Shown: positions 7,296 through 13,233 of the stretch, piece by piece
Numbering within the stretch: the first letter of the stretch is position 1
Layout of the letters: each line of letters starts with the position of its first letter
Assembly: GCA_027021325.1 (NCBI GenBank)
Contig: JALUUN010000203.1
Location: 1-13,233 of the forward strand
Origin: Planctomycetota bacterium
Lineage (GTDB): Bacteria > Planctomycetota > UBA1135
DNA length: 13,233 nt
Direction of reading: 5' to 3'
Position numbers and translations under genes: made by a program
The notes under the pieces: generated by a model
Database searches by the model: none
The model's input: the letters and a program-made list of their open reading frames with translations, nothing else
What the model was told of the DNA's origin: nothing

Positions 7296-8942
7296 TCACT
7301 GGAGCTGGAACTCCGGAGATCCCAGCAACAGGCCGAGGAGTCTCGGCCCGAGGACATGGGGATCCGGCTTGCGGGTGGTGGCCAGGTACTCGTCGGTGAC
7401 CTGACTGAGGACCGCCCGGGTGCGCTCGCTGGCCCCGGCCGGAAGGATCATGTCGGTCAGCTGAACCTGCCACAGGCGTGGCAATTCGGCGTCGAGGCCG
7501 TCGTACAAGGAGTCCGGAACGCGAATCCCGGGGAATCGTCCTTCGACGAGATCCAGGGCAAACTGCCAACGTGTGGCCATGACACCCGGATCCAGCCAGG
7601 CCTCGGCGGTGTCGTAGTAGCCCGTCGGATCGTCGCAAAGCCAGGGGCCCTGGCCCATCTCGCGCAGCTTCTGCGCCAGGGGTTCGATGTTCTGGACCTC
7701 GGCGCCGGTGACGCGCAGGCAGGAGACCACGAACTCCAGGGGCGTCTTGAACTTGGCCTGGTAGTTCTCCCGGGACCAGAACTCCTCGCTCGCGAGGATC
7801 GTCCGGTACATGGCGGTGAGGTCGCCGTCGGTCTTGCGGAACACCCGGGCGACCTCCTTGACCAGGCTCTCGGGCGGATTGTCGTTGACCAGGTAGCGCA
7901 CCAGCTTGCGGCTGATGAACTCGGCGGTTCCCTTGTGGTGGGCGAGCATTTCGAGGATCGCCTCGCCCTCGACCACGCCGTTGTCGGCATCGGTGCGGAT
8001 GGTCCGCCCGAGGACCTTCTTCTTGCCCGGAACGTGCATGCCGTTGCGGAACTGGAACTCGCCTCGCCCCGGGCTGTAGGTCCAGCCGGTCAAGGCCTCC
8101 GCCACGGCGACCACATCGCGCTGCTTGTAGCCGTTGTCCACGCCCAGGGTGTGCAGCTCCAGGAGTTCTCGGGCGTAGTTCTCGTTCAGACCACGCTGTT
8201 GGGCAATGTCGGCCTCGGCGCGCGCCTGCTCGCGGCTGCGGCCCTGACGCCTCGCCTGCTGCTCGATGCGGCGCAGCTCGGCGGCGCTCGGCGGCCGCCT
8301 GGACAAGGCGTTGTCCAGGTAGATGAGCATCGCCGGGTGCTTGGCCGTGGCCTCCAGAAAGGAGTGGAAGTCACCCCAGACATGAGCGCGGAGAACGTCC
8401 CGGTCCCAGCCTGTGATGTAGGGCACCATGGGGCTGCCCTTGGTGTAGCTGACGTTGAAGTGGTTGCGCCAGAACTCGACCAGGATCTCCTCCAGCTGGC
8501 GCGCGCTCATGATCTGCCGGGCCAGGGTCGCGTAGACCATCTGGCTGCGCGGGCGGTTGCGGTCCTGGGCCGCCCGGCGGCGTTCCTCGGGCGACTGGGG
8601 CGCCTCCCTTCTTCCGGCCCTGCTCTGGCCACGCGGCCGCAGGTAGAAGTCCAGGATCTCCTGCGTCGTCATGTCCAGGGTGTCGTACTGGCTGAGGAAC
8701 GAGTCGAGAGGTCCGGGGTCGTAACCCCGGGGCTGGATCTGGGCCTCGATCCAGTCCTCGATCCCCATGCGCAGGACCTCCTCGATCTGTCCCGGACGGT
8801 GTCCGAAGGCGCAGCGGGAGAGGAGATGGTGGGCCTTCTCGCGATCGTTCAGGGGCGGCAGCTCGCCCTTGTCCCGGTTCTGGGCCGCGAGATCCGGGGC
8901 GGCGAGCGCCAGCCCGGCCAGGGCCAGGGCGGTCCTCAACAT
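7296..8942 (-). CDS. DUF1800 domain-containing exported protein
   Basis: A 548-residue protein starting at ATG 8942 with a Sec-type signal peptide (MLRTALALAGLALAAPDLAAQ, likely cut after Ala20). A longer in-frame start at 9014 would place 24 Arg/Gly-rich residues before the signal and is rejected. Family landmarks include HHLLSRCAFGHRPGQ at 38-52, EFWRNHFNVS at 156-165, MLIYLDNALS at 205-214 and the signature GLNENYARELLELHTLGV at 251-268, followed by VVAVAEALTGWTY at 277-289. Charged Arg-rich linkers lie at about 103-132 and 215-248. DUF1800 has no established biochemical role; it is nearly always next to a DUF1501 gene, as here. It heads a two-gene operon. A GGGAG lies 12 nt before the ATG, rather far for a ribosome binding site. 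Confidence 0.92.
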   Translation of the reverse strand: MLRTALALAGLALAAPDLAAQNRDKGELPPLNDREKAHHLLSRCAFGHRPGQIEEVLRMGIEDWIEAQIQPRGYDPGPLDSFLSQYDTLDMTTQEILDFYLRPRGQSRAGRREAPQSPEERRRAAQDRNRPRSQMVYATLARQIMSARQLEEILVEFWRNHFNVSYTKGSPMVPYITGWDRDVLRAHVWGDFHSFLEATAKHPAMLIYLDNALSRRPPSAAELRRIEQQARRQGRSREQARAEADIAQQRGLNENYARELLELHTLGVDNGYKQRDVVAVAEALTGWTYSPGRGEFQFRNGMHVPGKKKVLGRTIRTDADNGVVEGEAILEMLAHHKGTAEFISRKLVRYLVNDNPPESLVKEVARVFRKTDGDLTAMYRTILASEEFWSRENYQAKFKTPLEFVVSCLRVTGAEVQNIEPLAQKLREMGQGPWLCDDPTGYYDTAEAWLDPGVMATRWQFALDLVEGRFPGIRVPDSLYDGLDAELPRLWQVQLTDMILPAGASERTRAVLSQVTDEYLATTRKPDPHVLGPRLLGLLLGSPEFQLQ

Positions 8943-9031
8943 GGGTCCATGGTACTCCCGGAACCGGGCGCCGCGGAACCGCCGGCCCGTCCGGTCCCCG
9001 GAACCGAACCCCACACCCGGAAGGGCGTTCC

Positions 9032-9059
9032 GCTCTTCCCTGAAGCGCCCGGAAAGAGC
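9032..9059 (-). terminator. Weak hairpin after the GGDEF-EAL gene
   Basis: Immediately past the stop at 9062 a 9-bp stem (9059-9051 with 9040-9032) can form on the minus-strand transcript, with one G-U pair and a 10-nt loop. No U-tract follows, so it is at best a weak or factor-assisted terminator. Confidence 0.3.
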
Positions 9060-9061
9060 CC

Positions 9062-10753
9062 TCAGGCAGCGGGGACGATGGCGTCCAGCTCCAGGGGCGC
9101 CCCGAGCAGCCAGCCCTGCCCGAACTGGACGCCCAGGTTGCGGGCCACCGCCAGGTCGGTGCGGGACTCGATGCCCTCGGCCACGGTCCGGCAGCGCAGG
9201 GCCTCGGCCACGCGCAGCAGCCTCTGCAGCCCGCGCACCCGGGCCGGATGGTCGGCGGTCCCGGTCACCAGGCGCTTGTCGATCTTGACGATGTCCGGCT
9301 CCAGGAGGATCAGGCTCTCCAGACAGCTGCGCCCGAAGCCGACGTCGTCGATAGCGACCTCGATGCCGGCCTCCTGGAAGGCGCGCACCGACTCGATCAG
9401 GTAGCTCGGGTCGCCGATGACCTGCTGCTCGCTGATCTCGATGCAGTAGGTCACTTCCTCCTCTCCCGCCAGCATGTCCACCAGGCGCTCGGCCGAGAGG
9501 TCCAGGATCGTGGACGGGAAGAGATTCAGGTGGATGCGGTCCACGGCGCCCAGGCCGGGGACGGCGGCGAGGCCGGCGCGGAAGCAGTGCAGGTCCACGC
9601 TCGTGAGGAGCTCCTTCTCCTGGCTCAGGATGAAGAAACGGTCCGGACTGGCGAGGTCCTCCTCGTCGAAACGGGCCAGCATCTCGTAGCCGACCAGGGC
9701 GTGGTCGCCGAGACGGACGATGGGCTGGGCCACGGCGCGCAACCCCTCCCCGGCCAGGAGGCGGCGGGCAGTCCGCTCCGCGAGATCGGATCCCTCAACG
9801 GCGGCCGGATCCTCGGAGCTGTGGCAGACCACCTTGCCCCGGCTCTTGCGGCTGCGCTCGAGCTGGGCCTGGACCAGGGCCAGGATCTCGTCGATGCCGA
9901 GGACCGAATCCGGAACCGTGGCCATGCCCATGGAGGCGCTCAGGCGCAGGGTCCGCGTGCTGGTGACCACCGGACAGCTCTGCAGCGCGAAGTGGACTTT
10001 CTCGGCGACGCGCACCGCCTCGGCCGGCCGCACGCCGGGCAGCAGGATCAGGAAGTCGTCCCCGCCGATGCGTGCCAGGGTGTCGGTCTCGCGCAGGGTC
10101 TCGCGCAGGCGCCGGCCAACCTCGGCCAGGATCACGTCCCCGGAGGCGAATCCCAGCTGCTGGTTCACCTGGTGGAAGTCGTCGAGGTCCAGGAGCAGGA
10201 CCTCGAGGCCCTCGCCGCTGCGGGACACGCGCTTCATCTCCCGTGCCAGGGCCTGGCGCAGACCGCGCCGGTTCAAGAGACCGGTGAGGGGGTCCGTGAC
10301 GCTCGAGCGCTCGAGGAAGCGCGAGACCTGGAGGAGCTGCTCATTGACGCGCTCCAGATCGGCCTGGAGCCGGTGCTCGTTCACGGCGCCCTGGACCGCC
10401 TCCTCGAACCAGAAGGGGTCCCCCGAGGGAAGGGGGGCGGGGACCGCCCGCGAGGCGCCGGCGCGCCGGGCCTCCTGGCAGCGCTCGCGGCCTCCGCCCT
10501 CCACCAGGGCCAGGACCGGGATCTCGGGATGCTCCCGGCGCAGGAACTCGAGGTCCAGGAGGGCCTCGGGCCAGCGCTCCACGGCCATCTCCAACAGGAG
10601 GGCATCGGCCACCGGATCCACTTCGGCGCCGGCGCGGACCGGCCGGCCGGCGTCGGCGAGGGTCATCCCGGCCTCGGCCGCGGTCTCGGCGAGATCCCGG
10701 AAGGCGCTTCCGAAATACTGGAGGCGCAGGGGCGAAGAGGGAGGGGAAGACAA
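9062..10753 (-). CDS. GGDEF-EAL cyclic-di-GMP enzyme with degenerate receiver-like N-terminus
   Basis: A 563-residue protein. Residues 1-125 resemble a receiver fold (ALLLEM, IPVLALVEGG, ARRAGA) but have Glu55 where the phospho-acceptor Asp is expected and no Lys in the switch strand. A helix at 126-150 links to a GGDEF domain: VTDPLTGLLNRR at 152-163, DLDDF at 189-193, Asn197, Asp206, an RxxD inhibitory site RETD at 221-224, and GGDDF at 230-234, a form compatible with activity. The EAL domain (about 330-560) has EML at 357-359, Asn410, Glu439, Asp469-Asp470, Lys490, Glu526 and Gln546, all expected metal and catalytic residues. The protein could therefore make and degrade c-di-GMP. No membrane segment is seen. 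The start is TTG at 10753 with no good Shine-Dalgarno; the frame is open upstream but shows no ATG/GTG, so the exact start is uncertain (the next internal ATG is Met30). Confidence 0.9.
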   Translation of the reverse strand: MSSPPSSPLRLQYFGSAFRDLAETAAEAGMTLADAGRPVRAGAEVDPVADALLLEMAVERWPEALLDLEFLRREHPEIPVLALVEGGGRERCQEARRAGASRAVPAPLPSGDPFWFEEAVQGAVNEHRLQADLERVNEQLLQVSRFLERSSVTDPLTGLLNRRGLRQALAREMKRVSRSGEGLEVLLLDLDDFHQVNQQLGFASGDVILAEVGRRLRETLRETDTLARIGGDDFLILLPGVRPAEAVRVAEKVHFALQSCPVVTSTRTLRLSASMGMATVPDSVLGIDEILALVQAQLERSRKSRGKVVCHSSEDPAAVEGSDLAERTARRLLAGEGLRAVAQPIVRLGDHALVGYEMLARFDEEDLASPDRFFILSQEKELLTSVDLHCFRAGLAAVPGLGAVDRIHLNLFPSTILDLSAERLVDMLAGEEEVTYCIEISEQQVIGDPSYLIESVRAFQEAGIEVAIDDVGFGRSCLESLILLEPDIVKIDKRLVTGTADHPARVRGLQRLLRVAEALRCRTVAEGIESRTDLAVARNLGVQFGQGWLLGAPLELDAIVPAA

Positions 10754-10911
10754 GGCTTCGGGAGGTCGCTGCGGTTCGGGGGCGGGGAGGTGGGCGGCCG
10801 GAGCATGGCCGGGGCCCGTCCCCCTTGTCGGAAGGGAAGAGCGAAGCCTTGAGCCTGCGCAGGAATGCGACTTCCTTCTGAGGGCGGGCCGGTCCGGCCC
10901 CCGGCCGCTGC
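10754..10911. other. 158-bp intergenic region with short palindromes
   Basis: Between the dehydrogenase stop and the TTG start lie a 7+1+7 palindrome centred at 10893 (10886-10900) and a 10-bp palindrome CCTGCGCAGG at 10853-10862. Neither makes a convincing terminator because the first has no loop and neither is followed by a U-tract. No promoter hexamers stand out. Confidence 0.3.
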
Positions 10912-11817
10912 TCAGGCCCCCTGGCTCCCCTCGCGAGCCGGCGCTGCGGGCTCCTCCTCCCAGCGGTAGAAGCCCTCGCCGGTCTTGCGGCCCAGGCGCC
11001 CCTCCTCGACCCTGCGTACGAGGATCGCAGGCGGCCGGAAGCGCTCGCCGAGGGTGGACTCCAGGTAGCGGGCGATGCCCAGGCGCACGTCCAGGCCGAC
11101 GAGGTCGGTCAAGCGCAAAGGCCCCATGGGGTGGCGGTAGCCGAGTTCCATGGCGCGGTCGATGTCCTCGGCCGAGGCCACCCCCTCCTCCAGCATGCGC
11201 ATGGCTTCCAGGGCCAGGGCGACGCCCAGGCGCGAACTGGCGAAGCCCGGTGCGTCACGGACGACCACCGGCTCCTTGCCCAGGCGGGCGGCGAGCTCCC
11301 GTGCCCAGGGGACGAGGGCGGGGTCCGTCGCCCGGCCGGTGACGACCTCGAGGAGGGCCATGACCGGCACCGGGTTGAAGAAGTGCAGGCCGAGGAAGCG
11401 TTCCGGCCGGTCCAGGGCCTCGGCCAGGGCGTCGATGCTGAGGGAGGAGGTGTTGGTCGCCAGAACCGATTCCGGCGGCAGGACCTCTTCCAGACGCCGC
11501 AAGAGCTCCTTCTTCAGGGCAGGGTCCTCGGGCACCGCCTCGATGGCCAGCTCCGCCTGCGGCGTGGCCTCCTCCAGGCTCCGGCGCGGGCGGATGCGGC
11601 CGAGGGCGGCCTCGGCCTCCGCGGCTTCGATCCGGCCCTTGGCAGCGAGCCGCTCCAGGGAGGAGCGGATCCTGCCCAGAGCCCGCTCCAGGGCGGCAGC
11701 GTCGGTGTCCACGAGCTCCACCTCCGCTCCGGCCGCCGCCAGGACCTGGGCGATGCCGTGGCCCATGGTGCCGGCGCCCAGGACCAGGGCGCGGGAAGGG
11801 AAGGGCCGCGCTTCCAT
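10912..11817 (-). CDS. 3-hydroxyacyl-CoA dehydrogenase (3-hydroxybutyryl-CoA dehydrogenase type)
   Basis: A 301-residue, stand-alone NAD(P)-dependent dehydrogenase of fatty-acid or butyrate/PHB metabolism, oxidising 3-hydroxyacyl-CoA to 3-ketoacyl-CoA. The Rossmann motif GAGTMGHG is at 14-21 with Asp37 ending the second strand, as expected for NAD preference. Catalytic positions by comparison with the human enzyme are Ser124 (NTSSLS), His145 (LHFFNPVPVM) and Glu157. The position of the conserved Asn in GFxxNR is Ser195 here (GFASSRL). The C-terminal helical domain carries ELGYRHPMGPLRLTDLVGLD at about 224-243 and GRKTGEGFY at 276-284. Length is normal for single-function members (about 280-300). 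The gene starts 21 nt after the stop of the STT3-like gene, so co-transcription is likely, though no functional link is evident. Substrate chain length cannot be told. Confidence 0.93.
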   Translation of the reverse strand: MEARPFPSRALVLGAGTMGHGIAQVLAAAGAEVELVDTDAAALERALGRIRSSLERLAAKGRIEAAEAEAALGRIRPRRSLEEATPQAELAIEAVPEDPALKKELLRRLEEVLPPESVLATNTSSLSIDALAEALDRPERFLGLHFFNPVPVMALLEVVTGRATDPALVPWARELAARLGKEPVVVRDAPGFASSRLGVALALEAMRMLEEGVASAEDIDRAMELGYRHPMGPLRLTDLVGLDVRLGIARYLESTLGERFRPPAILVRRVEEGRLGRKTGEGFYRWEEEPAAPAREGSQGA

Positions 11818-11838
11818 GCCGGCAGGATAGGCTTGCTC

Positions 11839-13233
11839 TCAGGGGAGCGGGATCGTGCGCCCCTCCTGCACGGCCGCCTCGGGCACCCGGAGATCCCCGC
11901 CGCGGCCGCCGAGGCGCCAGCGGGCGGTGAGGACGCGGGCGGTGCCGTTCGGCCCCTCCGTGGACCAGGGCAGCCGCAGGCGCACCCGGCCGTCCTCACC
12001 CACCGCCTCGCCGTCCCGCCAGTGCGCCCGGTGCCCGCCGGGCCAGGCGATGTCGAGCTCCACCTCCAGGCGCTGGCCGGGTTCGCCCCGGGCCTCCAGG
12101 ACGGCGCCTTCGACGCGCTCCCAGAGGCGCAGGACCGGCTGCGGCAGAGGGTAGACGGATGCCGGCAGGCGCAGGAGGGGCTCGGGGTCGCGTACCGGCG
12201 CGACGTAGACCTGGCGCAGGTAGCGCGGCGGCCCGGAAGGAGCGGGCTGCCCCGGCCAGAAGCCATCCAGCTGCAAGACCGCTCCCAGGGTCCGGTGCCA
12301 GGCCGGCGAGGGCGCGAAGCCGGTTCCGCCCCGGGGCCCCTCCACGGAGACGAGGAGTTCGTCCCGGCGCTCCGGCGCCGCGGCCTCGACCATGCCCCGG
12401 ACCTGGCCGGTGAGGGTCGAGGGCACCGCCACCCAGCGCACGCCGCGGCGGCGCAAGAGGGCCTCGGCCGAGGGATCCTCCGGCAAGGAGAGGAAGAAGC
12501 GCGCCGGAGCGAGGAAGCCCTCCTCGCCGACGTAGAGGCCGAAGTTCGTGGCCACCGTGGGACGCTCCGCCCCCCACTCGATGGCGTGGCCCAGCTCCCA
12601 GGGCGCCAGGACGCCTTCGCCACCGGGAGCGTCCCGGGACGGCTGCCGCCGGAGCCAGTCCAGGGCCAGGCGCTGACCGGCCACGCGCACCTCTACCGTC
12701 CCCGGAGGTGCCTGGCGCTGCCGCCAGCGCTCGCCCAGTTGCTCGAGGACCGGAGCCCGTGCCAGGAGGAGGGCGAGAAGGGCGAGGGGCAGGACGGTGC
12801 GGCGAACCGGGCGCTCCCGCCAGCGCTGCTCCAGAGCCGCCGCCCCCCAGGCCAGGAGCAGCGCCTGGGGCAGGGCCGCGAGGTCGCTGAAGCGCCGCTG
12901 GAGAAGGGCCAGGGGAAGGAAGACCAGGAAGGCAGCAGCCCAGGGCAGGAGACCTTCGTCACGGCCGCGGAGCAGGCGGGGGGCCAGGGCCAGGAACGCC
13001 CCTGCGGCAAGGACGAGGTCCGCTCCGAGCCAGGTCCCCAGCCCGCCGGTTCCGGTCCGGTCCCGGCCCAGGAGCGGCTCGGACTCGGCGATGCCGGCCA
13101 TGAAGGCGTTGGCCCGGCCCGCCCAGGCCAGACCCTCGCGCAGGGCGCGCGCCGGACCGAGGTCGAGGAGGAAGAGGAGGGCTGCCAGAGCGGCGATCAG
13201 GGCACTGGCGGCCCAAGGGAGAGAACGGCGCAG
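11839..13233 (-). CDS. STT3/AglB-like membrane oligosaccharyltransferase, C-terminal part (5' end off window)
   Basis: The frame is open from the right edge to the stop at 11839, giving 464 residues; the ATG at 13101 is internal, because in-frame sequence upstream encodes a transmembrane helix (SALIAALAALLFLLDL). Further hydrophobic segments lie at about 70-85, 95-111 and 146-156. Similarity to the STT3 family rests on ordered motifs: a loop with IAESEPLL (48-55; compare the SVSE-type loop), QRRFSDLAAL (compare the RF motif), LDWLRRQP, then VLAPWELGH at 208-216 followed by RPTVATNFG. These echo the WWDxGH...RPVxxNNFG signature. A beta-rich C-terminal domain follows, including LWERVEGAVLEARGEPG, like AglB tails. 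The usual WWD reads PWE, so acceptor recognition may differ. The first catalytic Asp would lie off the window. It could instead be another GT-C glycosyltransferase; family call is moderate. Confidence 0.72.
   Translation of the reverse strand: MRRSLPWAASALIAALAALLFLLDLGPARALREGLAWAGRANAFMAGIAESEPLLGRDRTGTGGLGTWLGADLVLAAGAFLALAPRLLRGRDEGLLPWAAAFLVFLPLALLQRRFSDLAALPQALLLAWGAAALEQRWRERPVRRTVLPLALLALLLARAPVLEQLGERWRQRQAPPGTVEVRVAGQRLALDWLRRQPSRDAPGGEGVLAPWELGHAIEWGAERPTVATNFGLYVGEEGFLAPARFFLSLPEDPSAEALLRRRGVRWVAVPSTLTGQVRGMVEAAAPERRDELLVSVEGPRGGTGFAPSPAWHRTLGAVLQLDGFWPGQPAPSGPPRYLRQVYVAPVRDPEPLLRLPASVYPLPQPVLRLWERVEGAVLEARGEPGQRLEVELDIAWPGGHRAHWRDGEAVGEDGRVRLRLPWSTEGPNGTARVLTARWRLGGRGGDLRVPEAAVQEGRTIPLP

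Noticed and set aside
7289..7357. Upstream in-frame start for the DUF1501 protein
   Set aside because: It would overlap the DUF1800 coding end and bury the twin-arginine signal.
8943..9014. Upstream in-frame start for the DUF1800 protein
   Set aside because: It would put 24 Arg/Gly-rich residues ahead of an otherwise standard signal peptide.
7254..9404. Long plus-strand open frame (about 716 codons) opposite the DUF1501/DUF1800 genes
   Set aside because: It spans three well-supported minus-strand genes and intergenic DNA, with no recognisable motif; an antisense GC artefact.
10886..10900. GC palindrome as terminator of the dehydrogenase gene
   Set aside because: The arms are separated by a single base and no U-tract follows, so a stable hairpin is unlikely.

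Overview
This is a GC-rich bacterial window in which all nine genes lie on the minus strand; the first and last genes run off the window edges. The content suggests a Gram-negative, high-GC lineage such as Planctomycetota or a related environmental phylum. The clues are a DUF1800/DUF1501 pair with Tat and Sec signals, a seven-repeat FG-GAP protein with an ASPIC/UnbV tail, and an STT3-like membrane protein. The taxonomic guess is inference only. No mobile element, CRISPR array, rRNA or tRNA was found.

In the direction of transcription (right to left) the layout is as follows. 13233-11839 is the C-terminal part of an STT3/AglB-like membrane glycosyltransferase. 11817-10912 is a 3-hydroxyacyl-CoA dehydrogenase, 21 nt downstream of it. 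10753-9062 is a GGDEF-EAL cyclic-di-GMP enzyme with a degenerate receiver-like N-terminus and a TTG start. 8942-7296 and 7288-5921 are an exported DUF1800 protein and a Tat-exported DUF1501 protein, 7 nt apart. 5788-4895 is a metal-dependent amidohydrolase. 4605-2971 is a secreted FG-GAP/ASPIC protein closed by a strong intrinsic terminator at 2931-2901. 2792-882 is a GCS2-type carboxylate-amine ligase fused to two CBS domains. 885-1 is a succinylglutamate desuccinylase/aspartoacylase-like zinc enzyme that overlaps the ligase gene by 4 nt.

Three functional pairings are visible. DUF1800 and DUF1501 form a conserved exported pair of unknown function. The CBS-fused ligase and the zinc acylase are translationally coupled, sit behind their own candidate promoter and probably form and break amide bonds in one small-molecule or peptide pathway, which may continue off the left edge. 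The STT3-like gene and the dehydrogenase are close enough to be co-transcribed but have no obvious functional link. The most interesting leads are the ligase/acylase operon and the altered WWD-motif region of the STT3-like protein. Neither can be called a new system from sequence reading alone.
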